A DNA stretch of 5,100 nt from Actinomycetota bacterium (GCA_030688105.1 JAUYIV010000391.1:1-5100); one strand, 5' to 3'. Numbered from the stretch's first letter, positions 1-4,379 are shown. The notes: a model not told the origin generated them from the sequence alone. Numbers and translations: made by a program.

Positions 1-1
1 C

Positions 2-382
2 GTCGAGGCCGCCAACGGCCCGACCACCCCTGCCGCCGACGAGATCCTCGCCGCCAAGGGGATCGAAGTCCTGCCGGACATCCTCGCCCATGCCGGCGGC
101 GTCATCGTCTCGTACTTCGAATGGGTGCAAAACCTCCAGAACGAGGAGTGGGATGCCCATCGGGTCGACGAGGGTCTCCAGAAGCGGATCTATCGGTCCA
201 CCGAGGCGGTCGTCGCCGAACAAGCGTCCCTCCTCGAATCACTCGACGAGTACCAGGCGCGCTGGGCCCGGAAGCACCCGAAGGGCCCGTCCTTGGCGCC
301 ACCCGACCTGAGGACGGCGGCGACGCTCGTCGCGGTGACGCGAACCAAGGCAACTGCCGAGGCCCGAGGAGTCTGGCCGTAG
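2..382 (+). CDS. gdhA: Glutamate dehydrogenase, C-terminal part (5' end outside window)
   Basis: The last 126 residues of a Glu/Leu/Phe/Val dehydrogenase, which interconverts glutamate and 2-oxoglutarate plus ammonia using NAD(P)(H) in the cytoplasm. The frame is open from base 2 to a TAG at 380-382. The first 45 residues carry the family's most conserved C-terminal block: EAANGPTTPAADEIL, then LPDILAHAGGV and SYFEWVQN. The end keeps the usual terminal helix pattern, RTAATLVAV...ARGVWP. The family is normally about 410-450 residues, so roughly 300 N-terminal residues, including the catalytic Lys and the substrate-binding domain, lie upstream of the window. A stretch before the last helix (ARKHPKGPSLAPPD) looks a few residues longer than usual. 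The gene is convergent with galU; the 75-bp gap (383-457) holds no convincing terminator, only a short AAGAC/GTCTT inverted repeat with a 2-nt spacer. Glutamate specificity, rather than leucine or valine, is inferred from the SYFEWVQN block. Confidence 0.93.
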   Translation, partial: VEAANGPTTPAADEILAAKGIEVLPDILAHAGGVIVSYFEWVQNLQNEEWDAHRVDEGLQKRIYRSTEAVVAEQASLLESLDEYQARWARKHPKGPSLAPPDLRTAATLVAVTRTKATAEARGVWP

Positions 383-457
383 AAGGCGGGCTGCGAATCG
401 CTTGGTGCTGTGCCCCGGAAAGACGGGTCTTCAGATCGCGTTTTCGAGGCGCGGTAC

Positions 458-1282
458 TCAGCCAGAACCCTTGAGTATCCGCTCCAGGAATTCGCGATAA
501 CGCACCGCCAGATCGGGCCGGGCCAGCCCCACCGCGGCCGTCGCTTCGGCCAGGCCCAACGGGACTCCGATGTCGAGCAGCGAGTCGTCGACGATCCTGC
601 CGAGCGCTCCCCCGTCCGACGCAATGCGGTGGATCGCATCCGTGAGCTGGATCTCACCGCCATGACCCGGGTCGAGCCCCGCCAGCACCTGGAAGACGAT
701 TGGAGGAAACACGTATCTGCCGACAAGCCCGAGTGAGGAGGGCGCCCGGTCGGCCCCGGGTTTCTCGACCGCGCCCTTGACCGAGACGAGCGAGTCGCCG
801 AGGTGCTCGTCGACATCGACGATGCCGTACCGGTCGAGCAGATCTCCCTCGACGTGGCGCACGGCCAGCACCGGCCTGCCGTCGTAGGGCTCCACCAACG
901 CGGGAGTGAACGCCTGGGATGGCACCGGGAACATGTTGTCGGAGAGCAGGCAGACGAAGGGCCGGTCGCCGACGGCTGCGGCGGCGCGGAGCACGGCATC
1001 GCCCAGCCCTCTGGGCTCATCCTGGCTGACGGCGACGAAGGCGATCCCTTCCAGCCCCTCGATCGGTTCGCCTTCGATGAAGTGGCTCATGACCGGGTCG
1101 CCGGGGCGTTCGTCGACCACCAGCACGACCTCTCTTGCCCCGCAAGCCACGGCCTCCTCGACGACGTACTGGATGACCGGCCGATCGACCACCGGGATCA
1201 TCGCCTTCGGAAGCACGCGGGTGGCGGGTCGCATGCGAGTGCCCGCGCCGGCGCACGGGATGACGGCCACTTCGATTGCCAT
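458..1282 (-). CDS. galU: UTP-glucose-1-phosphate uridylyltransferase (GalU-type nucleotidyltransferase)
   Basis: A 274-aa nucleotidyltransferase predicted to make UDP-glucose from UTP and glucose-1-phosphate in the cytoplasm, a precursor for cell-wall polysaccharides and glycolipids. The N-terminal signature is GAGTRMRPATRVLPKAMIPV (residues 12-31 region), the GxGTRxxPxT...PK nucleotide-binding loop. A metal-binding Asp lies in LLSDN (Asp115), followed by RYGIVDVD (151-158), EKP (173-175), GGEIQLTDAI (208-217) and a second metal-site DIG (237-239). The substrate loop reads EPRGLGDAV (residues 89-97), where most GalU proteins have GLGHAV. The chosen ATG at 1282 puts the family's beta1-loop close to the N terminus; the frame stays open upstream, but that extension is low-complexity Arg/Pro. 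There is no clear Shine-Dalgarno upstream (TCGCCTCC precedes the ATG), so leaderless or weakly initiated translation is possible. The length is slightly below the common 290-300. A related nucleotidyltransferase of other sugar specificity is the main alternative. Confidence 0.88.
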   Translation of the reverse strand: MAIEVAVIPCAGAGTRMRPATRVLPKAMIPVVDRPVIQYVVEEAVACGAREVVLVVDERPGDPVMSHFIEGEPIEGLEGIAFVAVSQDEPRGLGDAVLRAAAAVGDRPFVCLLSDNMFPVPSQAFTPALVEPYDGRPVLAVRHVEGDLLDRYGIVDVDEHLGDSLVSVKGAVEKPGADRAPSSLGLVGRYVFPPIVFQVLAGLDPGHGGEIQLTDAIHRIASDGGALGRIVDDSLLDIGVPLGLAEATAAVGLARPDLAVRYREFLERILKGSG

Positions 1283-1309
1283 GGAGGCGACATCGTCCCA
1301 GAAACCGAA

Positions 1310-1361
1310 CCCTGTTGACGAGAACCGGCCCCTCGACCCGCCGGCTCGTCCAAGAACAGGG
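1310..1361 (-). promoter_or_regulatory. Long hairpin in galU upstream/leader region
   Basis: A 52-nt interrupted inverted repeat ends 28 bases before the galU start. The outer arms are CCCTGTT (1310-1316) and AACAGGG (1355-1361). Next come GACGAG (1317-1322) with CTCGTC (1345-1350), then CCGGC (1325-1329) with GCCGG (1340-1344), closing a 10-nt loop. Bulges are AA (1323-1324) and CAAG (1351-1354), giving 18 base pairs in total. No U-tract follows on the galU strand, so a simple intrinsic terminator is less likely. It could be an mRNA leader structure controlling galU (attenuator or RNA-stability element), or a DNA dyad bound by a regulator. The pairing is seen directly; the function is inferred. 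Confidence 0.5.
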
Positions 1362-1378
1362 AGGCTGTCATGACCTGC

Positions 1379-1410
1379 TCTTGCGGGAGGCGGGAGGCGG
1401 GAGGCGGAAA
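1379..1410 (+). repeat. GCGGGAG heptamer array (copy A)
   Basis: Three perfect tandem GCGGGAG units (1383-1389, 1390-1396, 1397-1403) and a decayed fourth (GCGGAAA, 1404-1410), preceded by TCTT (1379-1382). The same TCTT-then-GCGGGAG arrangement recurs three times at 2609-2760, twice on the opposite strand, so this is a dispersed intergenic element rather than chance GC-richness. The GGG runs are spaced by four bases (AGGC), which gives a partial G-quadruplex motif on the + strand. It lies about 100 bp upstream of galU. Confidence 0.75.
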
Positions 1411-1485
1411 CCGGGAGACTCACGAACCCGGCTTTCGGCGGTTCGCAGTTTCCTCGAGCCCCCCGGGAAAGGCGCCGACAGCCCA

Positions 1486-1545
1486 GGGATGAGGCGACCG
1501 GTATCGGCTCCGCAAGGGCGCCGCGGCACGCTCGGAGATCATCCC
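1486..1545. other. Possible folded non-coding segment
   Basis: No gene is supported between the galU leader and the small basic peptide gene (1411-1588). Within it, GGGATGA (1486-1492) is complementary to TCATCCC (1539-1545). Inside this closing stem sit a small hairpin (CCG-gtat-CGG) and a second stem, CTCCG with CGGAG, ending one base from the closing stem. This gives a multibranch fold that could form on either strand. It matches no riboswitch consensus I recognise, and GC-rich DNA forms such pairings by chance, so the call is tentative. Confidence 0.2.
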
Positions 1546-1588
1546 CTAGCGACGGCCCTGCGCCCGATTGGCGCTTGATCCCGGACGC

Positions 1589-1618
1589 GACGGAGGGCGG
1601 GTCATCCCGCCCTCCGTC
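1589..1618 (-). terminator. Strong hairpin terminator after the Lys-rich peptide gene
   Basis: A perfect 13-bp inverted repeat: arm GACGGAGGGCGGG (1589-1601), loop TCAT (1602-1605), arm CCCGCCCTCCGTC (1606-1618). It begins 16 bases after the stop codon of the minus-strand peptide gene, where a rho-independent terminator is expected. There is no U-tract on either side, as is common for terminator-like hairpins in high-GC actinobacteria. Being symmetric, it could also stop transcription arriving from the other strand. Confidence 0.75.
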
Positions 1619-1634
1619 CCGATTCGAAGTCGGG

Positions 1635-1733
1635 TCAGCGCTTCTTGGCCGCCGGCTTCTTCTTGGCCGCCGGCTTCTTGGCTGCCGCCTTCTTGGGGGC
1701 CGCCTTCTTGACAGGCTTCTTGGCAGTCGCCAT
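1635..1733 (-). CDS. 32-aa Lys/Ala/Pro-rich histone H1-like miniprotein
   Basis: A short gene whose product is almost wholly Lys (13), Ala (11) and Pro (4), arranged as AKKPxxKKAAPKK-type repeats and ending KKR. This composition matches the DNA-binding tails of eukaryotic H1, bacterial H1-like proteins and the C-terminal extension of actinobacterial HU, but here the tail stands alone with no folded domain. The expected role is non-specific DNA or RNA binding by charge neutralisation in the nucleoid; this is inferred. The ATG at 1733 is chosen over a longer in-frame start at 1820 because an AGAGGA ribosome binding site lies just upstream and the low-complexity repeat starts right after it. A perfect hairpin terminator follows the TGA. 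The coding DNA is itself repetitive: a 15-bp unit at 1641-1655 recurs at 1659-1673. Every Lys codon is AAG. It is divergent from the LuxR-type regulator. The RBS and terminator make a real gene likely despite its size. Confidence 0.72.
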   Translation of the reverse strand: MATAKKPVKKAAPKKAAAKKPAAKKKPAAKKR

Positions 1734-1738
1734 CGTCT

Positions 1739-1744
1739 TCCTCT
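1739..1744 (-). promoter_or_regulatory. Ribosome binding site of the 32-aa peptide
   Basis: On the minus strand AGAGGA (1744 down to 1739) is followed by AGACG and the ATG at 1733, so the spacing is 5 bases. It decides the start of the peptide: the upstream in-frame ATG at 1820 would add an Arg-rich stretch unlike the repeat protein and has no comparable site. Confidence 0.7.
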
Positions 1745-1776
1745 CGTACGCCCGCCTTCTCGACGGGGGCTCATGC

Positions 1777-1795
1777 CGAGCCTGAAAAAGGCTCG
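1777..1795 (-). promoter_or_regulatory. Small hairpin upstream of the 32-aa peptide gene
   Basis: Perfect 7-bp inverted repeat: CGAGCCT (1777-1783), loop GAAAA (1784-1788), AGGCTCG (1789-1795). It lies 44 bases upstream of the peptide's ATG, probably in its leader or promoter. On the peptide strand the loop reads TTTTC. It could be an operator or a leader hairpin. No convincing promoter hexamers were found around it. Confidence 0.35.
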
Positions 1796-1911
1796 ACTCT
1801 CGCTCAAGGTCTACCTTCACTCCGCTTGCCCGTCCGTGCCATGAAGCGGCACACCTGTGACAAATATCAGGCGCAATTCGGCGGGCCCGATCCTGGAAAC
1901 CACACGCATGT

Positions 1912-1956
1912 CACCGCGGTCCAATTAGACCGCGGGTGCCCCGGCTCCAAGGGCAC
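1912..1956. promoter_or_regulatory. Two abutting stem-loops in the divergent intergenic region
   Basis: The first hairpin pairs CCGCGGTC (1914-1921) with GACCGCGG (1928-1935) around the loop CAATTA, with two further pairs possible past a bulged G. It is followed without a gap by GTGCCC (1936-1941) pairing with GGGCAC (1951-1956) around a 9-nt loop. Adjacent helices like these can stack, as in a structured leader. The A/T-rich loop CAATTA stands out in this GC-rich region. The region lies 56-100 bases before the LuxR-type gene. It is not a tRNA and fits no riboswitch I recognise. The first inverted repeat could instead be a protein-binding dyad. Confidence 0.35.
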
Positions 1957-1971
1957 GAAGACGCCTTTCGC

Positions 1972-1987
1972 TGGCAGTACCCTGCCA
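1972..1987. promoter_or_regulatory. 16-bp dyad, candidate operator before the LuxR-type gene
   Basis: TGGCAG (1972-1977), spacer TACC, CTGCCA (1982-1987): a perfect 6-4-6 palindrome. It covers the expected -35 region of the putative promoter whose -10 is at 1996-2001. LuxR-type HTH proteins bind as dimers to dyads of this size, so autoregulation by the downstream gene product is a reasonable inference. It is unproven. Confidence 0.35.
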
Positions 1988-1995
1988 CATGACGG

Positions 1996-2001
1996 TAGTG
2001 T
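1996..2001 (+). promoter_or_regulatory. Candidate -10 element of a leaderless LuxR-type gene
   Basis: TAGTGT fits the TANNNT form of actinobacterial -10 hexamers and ends 10 bases before the ATG at 2012. That spacing would start transcription at or next to the start codon, which fits the lack of a Shine-Dalgarno sequence there. No good -35 hexamer is visible. Confidence 0.3.
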
Positions 2002-2011
2002 TGACGATGTC

Positions 2012-2602
2012 ATGGCTGCCTCCCGGACTGTTGCCGTCGCCGAGACCGCGGCGTCGTTTCGCCGGGGAGTCGACACCGCGCTCGGGAATGCCGGGTACCT
2101 CCCCGTCGCGATCGAGGACTCCCCCGATGCCGTTCTGGCGACATTGCGGTTCCCTGAGGGTTGCGAGACGGTGACGAAGCTGGTCGCCTCCGGTGCCGTC
2201 GTGGTGGCGTTGCTCCCGGATCCGACTCCGGAAGCGCATGCCCACGCCTACGAGCACGGTGCCGCAGGGACGGTGGATTGGAATGCCGACCCCGAGGAGA
2301 TCGTGGCCTCCCTCCACACCGCCCTGGAGGGGCGAACCCGTCTCCCGATCGAGGTCACCCGGGTGCTCGCCTCGGAGTGGCCCAGCCTCCATGCCCCTCG
2401 GCCGGAGATCGACGAGGACGAGGTGGACTGGCTGGTGGCGCTGGCCTCCGGGACCACCGTGGCGCGCCTCGCCGACGACACCGGCTATTCGGAGCGAGCG
2501 TTGTTTCGAAAACTCCATGACGTCTACGACCGGCTGGGGGTGACGAGCCGAGCCGAGGCGATCGTGGCCGCCGAGCGGCTCGGTCTGCTCGACGAGGAGT
2601 GA
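2012..2602 (+). CDS. LuxR-type transcriptional regulator with degenerate receiver domain
   Basis: A 196-aa protein built like a NarL/FixJ response regulator. The C-terminal half (about 136-190) is a LuxR/GerE helix-turn-helix: DEVDWLVALASGTTVARLA, DDTGYSERALFRKLHDVYDRLG, then TSRAEAI, matching the family's IAxxLGISERTVKxHLxxIYxKLGVxSRxEA pattern. The N-terminal part (about 5-112) follows receiver topology (VAVAETAASFRRGVDTAL; then VVVALL...AYEHGAAGTVDWNADPEEI), but the phosphorylation pocket is gone. The acidic pair is reduced to ET (11-12), the Asp site aligns with Thr44 in TLRFPEG, the switch Thr is in ALL, and the conserved Lys aligns with Trp90. The first half is also shorter than a normal receiver. 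It is therefore probably not phospho-regulated and may sense a ligand or partner, or act constitutively. The ATG at 2012 is preferred over an in-frame ATG at 1826, since that extension is Gly/His/Pro-rich with no domain. No histidine kinase gene is nearby. Target genes are unknown; the adjacent LCP gene is a candidate. Confidence 0.82.
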   Translation: MAASRTVAVAETAASFRRGVDTALGNAGYLPVAIEDSPDAVLATLRFPEGCETVTKLVASGAVVVALLPDPTPEAHAHAYEHGAAGTVDWNADPEEIVASLHTALEGRTRLPIEVTRVLASEWPSLHAPRPEIDEDEVDWLVALASGTTVARLADDTGYSERALFRKLHDVYDRLGVTSRAEAIVAAERLGLLDEE

Positions 2603-2608
2603 AAGAGC

Positions 2609-2788
2609 CTTCCCGCCTCCAGCCTCCCGCAAGAAGTGCCTCCCGCCTCCGGCAAGAAAGACTGTCGACAGTTCACGGTCGACGGCAGACAACAGCCTCC
2701 CGGGCACTTCCATCCCGCCTCTCTTGCGGGAAGCGGGCGGCGGGAGGCGGGAGGCGGGTTGTGAACCGTCCACTGTCTACTGGATTCG
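2609..2788. repeat. Composite heptamer-repeat region with inverted copies (copies B, C, D)
   Basis: Nearly the whole gap between the regulator and the LCP gene is made of 7-bp units of two kinds. GC units (GCGGGAG and variants) form three blocks: copy B on the minus strand at 2610-2630 (three units), copy C on the minus strand at 2640-2653 (two units) and copy D on the plus strand at 2726-2760 (five units). Each block is preceded, in its own orientation, by TCTT. Beside them sit units of the form nGACnGT: five on the plus strand at 2659-2693, and about three on the minus strand at 2761-2781 that continue the same 7-bp register as copy D. The outcome is a BIME-like pair of arms pointing at each other around 2694-2720. 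There is no transposase and no open reading frame with supporting features. Terminator, protein-binding array or a non-autonomous mobile repeat are all possible. Confidence 0.7.
2728..2758 (+). other. Canonical G-quadruplex motif
   Basis: Five GGG runs (2728-2730, 2735-2737, 2742-2744, 2749-2751, 2756-2758) are separated by loops of exactly four bases (AAGC, CGGC, AGGC, AGGC), satisfying G3N(1-7) rules with one spare tract. It is the G-rich strand of repeat copy D, on the coding strand about 50 bases before the LCP start and 35 before its putative -10. The motif is read directly; folding in vivo is inference. Confidence 0.6.
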
Positions 2789-2792
2789 ACCT

Positions 2793-2798
2793 TAATCT
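2793..2798 (+). promoter_or_regulatory. Candidate -10 element of a leaderless LCP gene
   Basis: TAATCT matches the TANNNT -10 pattern and ends nine bases before the ATG at 2808, so transcription would begin at or beside the start codon. No Shine-Dalgarno sequence precedes that ATG (CTGACCTTGGC), which agrees with leaderless translation. The -35 position falls inside the nGACnGT repeat units (around 2770-2775, CCACTG) and is not a consensus match, so activator dependence is possible. Confidence 0.42.
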
Positions 2799-2807
2799 GA
2801 CCTTGGC

Positions 2808-4367
2808 ATGACCACTCGCCCGGGAGCCGGCCGGCGTCGTCTCCCATCCGGGGGGACGCGTCGCCCGAGCCCCCTGATCGCAGCCCTCCTCTCCGCCATC
2901 GTGCCGGGACTCGGCCATCTGTACGCCGGGGACCGTAGACGCGGCTGGTGGTTCATCGGCATCACCGCAGTCGTGGTGATGCCGGCGGCGGTCCTCTTCG
3001 CGATGGTCTTTTACGTCACCGGGGTCGACCTCGCCCTGGACCTGGCCCGGCCCTTCTTCGAGAGCCCGGGACTGCTGATCGTGCTCCTCGTCGTCAACGG
3101 GCTCACCGTGGCCTTCCGAGCCGGCGCCGTGGTCGACTCTTTCATGTACGCCAGGGGCCTCGACCCCTCGAACCGGCCGCTCGCCCTTTTCGGTTTCGCA
3201 TTCGGCATGGCGCTGATCCTCATCCTCACCGCCATCCCGCACGGCTGGGTGGGCGAGCGCAACCTGGCGCTCTACGACCTGCTCACCCACGACTTCGCCG
3301 CCGACCCCAACCAGGGAACGTCGACGACTTCGACGACGACCCCGCCGGGCAGCACGATCCCCGGCGTCACCACTACGAGCACCACCACTCCCCCAACCAC
3401 CACCTCGACCACCCGCCCCGACCCGTTCGCCGGGGAGGACCGGGTCAACGTGCTGCTCCTCGGCAGCGACTCGGGCCCCGGCCGCACCGGAGTGAGAACC
3501 GACACGATGATCGTCGTGAGCATCGACACGGAGACCGGCTGGACGGCGATGTTCTCGATCCCGCGGAACTTCATCATGACGCCGATCCCCCCCGACCACC
3601 CCGACCATGCCAACTGGCCGGACGGGTTGTGGGGCGACCCCGGGAACCTCGTCTGGGGAATCTACGCCTACGGGCTCCAGCATCCTGAGCTGTTCGAGGG
3701 CCCCAACACCGGAGGCGACGCCGCCAAGACGATCTTCGGCCACCTCGTCGGCCTCGAGATCGACTACTTCGCGATGGTGAACCTCCAGGGATTCGTCGAC
3801 ATCATCGACGCCCTGGGAGGAGTGGACATCACGGTGACCCGGCGGATCTTCGACGCGGAGTACCCCCACGAGGACGGCACCCTGATCGAGATCGAGTTCC
3901 TCCCCGGTACCTATCACATGGACGGGCACACTGCGCTGGTGTTTGCTCGTACCCGGCACGACGCCGACGACTTCGACCGCATGGGCCGCCAGCGCTGTGT
4001 CCTCGAGGCCCTGGCCCGCGAAGCCGATCCGGTCTCGCTCCTCCGCGAGCTTCCCAGCTTGGTGCCGGCGATCGAAGGCAGCGTGATCACCGACATCCCG
4101 GTGGCCAAGTTCCCGAACTTTCTCCAGCTCCTCAGCAAGGTCGACACGACCCAGATCGTGTCGATGCGATTCATGCCCAACGCCCCCGAGTTCGCCGGAA
4201 CCCCGACCTCGTACGTGGCGTACAAGGTGCAGGGCTACAACGTCCCGAATACCGAGCTCATCCGCGAGCGGGTCGAGATCGCCACCACGCTGCCGCCACT
4301 CGAGGCGATCGAAGCGCTCAACCTCGAACCGCTCGACCTCGCGTGCGGAGTGGCCGACGCCGGATAG
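2808..4367 (+). CDS. LytR-CpsA-Psr (LCP) family glycopolymer-peptidoglycan ligase with N-terminal membrane module
   Basis: A 519-aa membrane protein. LCP enzymes transfer glycopolymers from undecaprenyl-pyrophosphate carriers to peptidoglycan on the outer face of the membrane. A short Arg-rich cytoplasmic start (1-20) leads to about four hydrophobic segments (near 22-40, 46-71, 88-112, 125-145); the first two carry PGLGHLYAGDRRRGWWF, a motif of small TM2-like membrane proteins. A Thr/Ser/Pro linker (about 170-204, repeats such as STTTPP) spans to the LCP domain (about 212-480). Catalytic-type residues are in place: LLLGSD (Asp221), VRTDTM (Arg230, Asp232), SIPRN (Arg253), the YFAMVNLQGFVDIIDALGGV block, LPGTYHMDGHTALVFARTR (Arg381, Arg383) and DFDRMGRQR (Arg391, Arg394, Gln395). 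Typical LCP proteins have one N-terminal helix, so the multi-pass module is an elaboration. The physiological substrate (teichoic acid, arabinogalactan-like or capsular polymer) cannot be read from sequence. galU upstream could supply UDP-glucose for such polymers. A long reading frame on the opposite strand is a codon-bias shadow. Confidence 0.92.
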   Translation: MTTRPGAGRRRLPSGGTRRPSPLIAALLSAIVPGLGHLYAGDRRRGWWFIGITAVVVMPAAVLFAMVFYVTGVDLALDLARPFFESPGLLIVLLVVNGLTVAFRAGAVVDSFMYARGLDPSNRPLALFGFAFGMALILILTAIPHGWVGERNLALYDLLTHDFAADPNQGTSTTSTTTPPGSTIPGVTTTSTTTPPTTTSTTRPDPFAGEDRVNVLLLGSDSGPGRTGVRTDTMIVVSIDTETGWTAMFSIPRNFIMTPIPPDHPDHANWPDGLWGDPGNLVWGIYAYGLQHPELFEGPNTGGDAAKTIFGHLVGLEIDYFAMVNLQGFVDIIDALGGVDITVTRRIFDAEYPHEDGTLIEIEFLPGTYHMDGHTALVFARTRHDADDFDRMGRQRCVLEALAREADPVSLLRELPSLVPAIEGSVITDIPVAKFPNFLQLLSKVDTTQIVSMRFMPNAPEFAGTPTSYVAYKVQGYNVPNTELIRERVEIATTLPPLEAIEALNLEPLDLACGVADAG

Positions 4368-4379
4368 CCGCTCGGCGTC
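4356..4379 (+). terminator. Hairpin over the LCP stop codon, possible terminator
   Basis: GACGCCG (4356-4362) pairs perfectly with CGGCGTC (4373-4379); the 10-nt loop contains the TAG stop codon (4365-4367). A further GC-rich stretch (GGGGCGCCGGCGG) follows, but there is no U-tract. The location suggests termination or 3'-end protection of the LCP mRNA. The rest of the 160-bp gap to the protease gene holds only the promoter candidate reported separately. Confidence 0.4.

Noticed and set aside
383..457. Bidirectional terminator between the convergent gdhA and galU genes
   Set aside because: The only inverted repeat, AAGAC-GG-GTCTT, has a 2-nt spacer that cannot form a proper loop, and no U-tract is present.
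803..1318. 171-codon plus-strand frame opposite galU
   Set aside because: It is a shadow of the galU codons, rich in His/Asp/Gly, with no RBS or motif.
1283..1807. N-terminal extension of galU up to 1807
   Set aside because: The extension is Arg/Pro/Ser-rich noise that overlaps the peptide gene, the terminator and the heptamer array; the GalU fold starts at the ATG at 1282.
1734..1820. Longer start for the Lys-rich peptide at 1820
   Set aside because: The extra 29 residues are unlike the repeat protein, and the AGAGGA ribosome binding site lies inside the extension, pointing to the ATG at 1733.
1912..1956. tRNA gene
   Set aside because: No acceptor stem, T-loop GTTCRA or anticodon arm of the right geometry, and the two hairpins abut directly.
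1826..2011. 62-residue N-terminal extension of the LuxR-type regulator
   Set aside because: It has no domain character and covers two hairpins, a dyad and a promoter-like hexamer. The receiver-like beta1 strand begins right after the ATG at 2012.
2609..2788. CRISPR array or insertion sequence
   Set aside because: Units are 7 bp with no spacers of 25-40 bp, and there is no transposase, terminal inverted repeat pair or target-site duplication that I can see.
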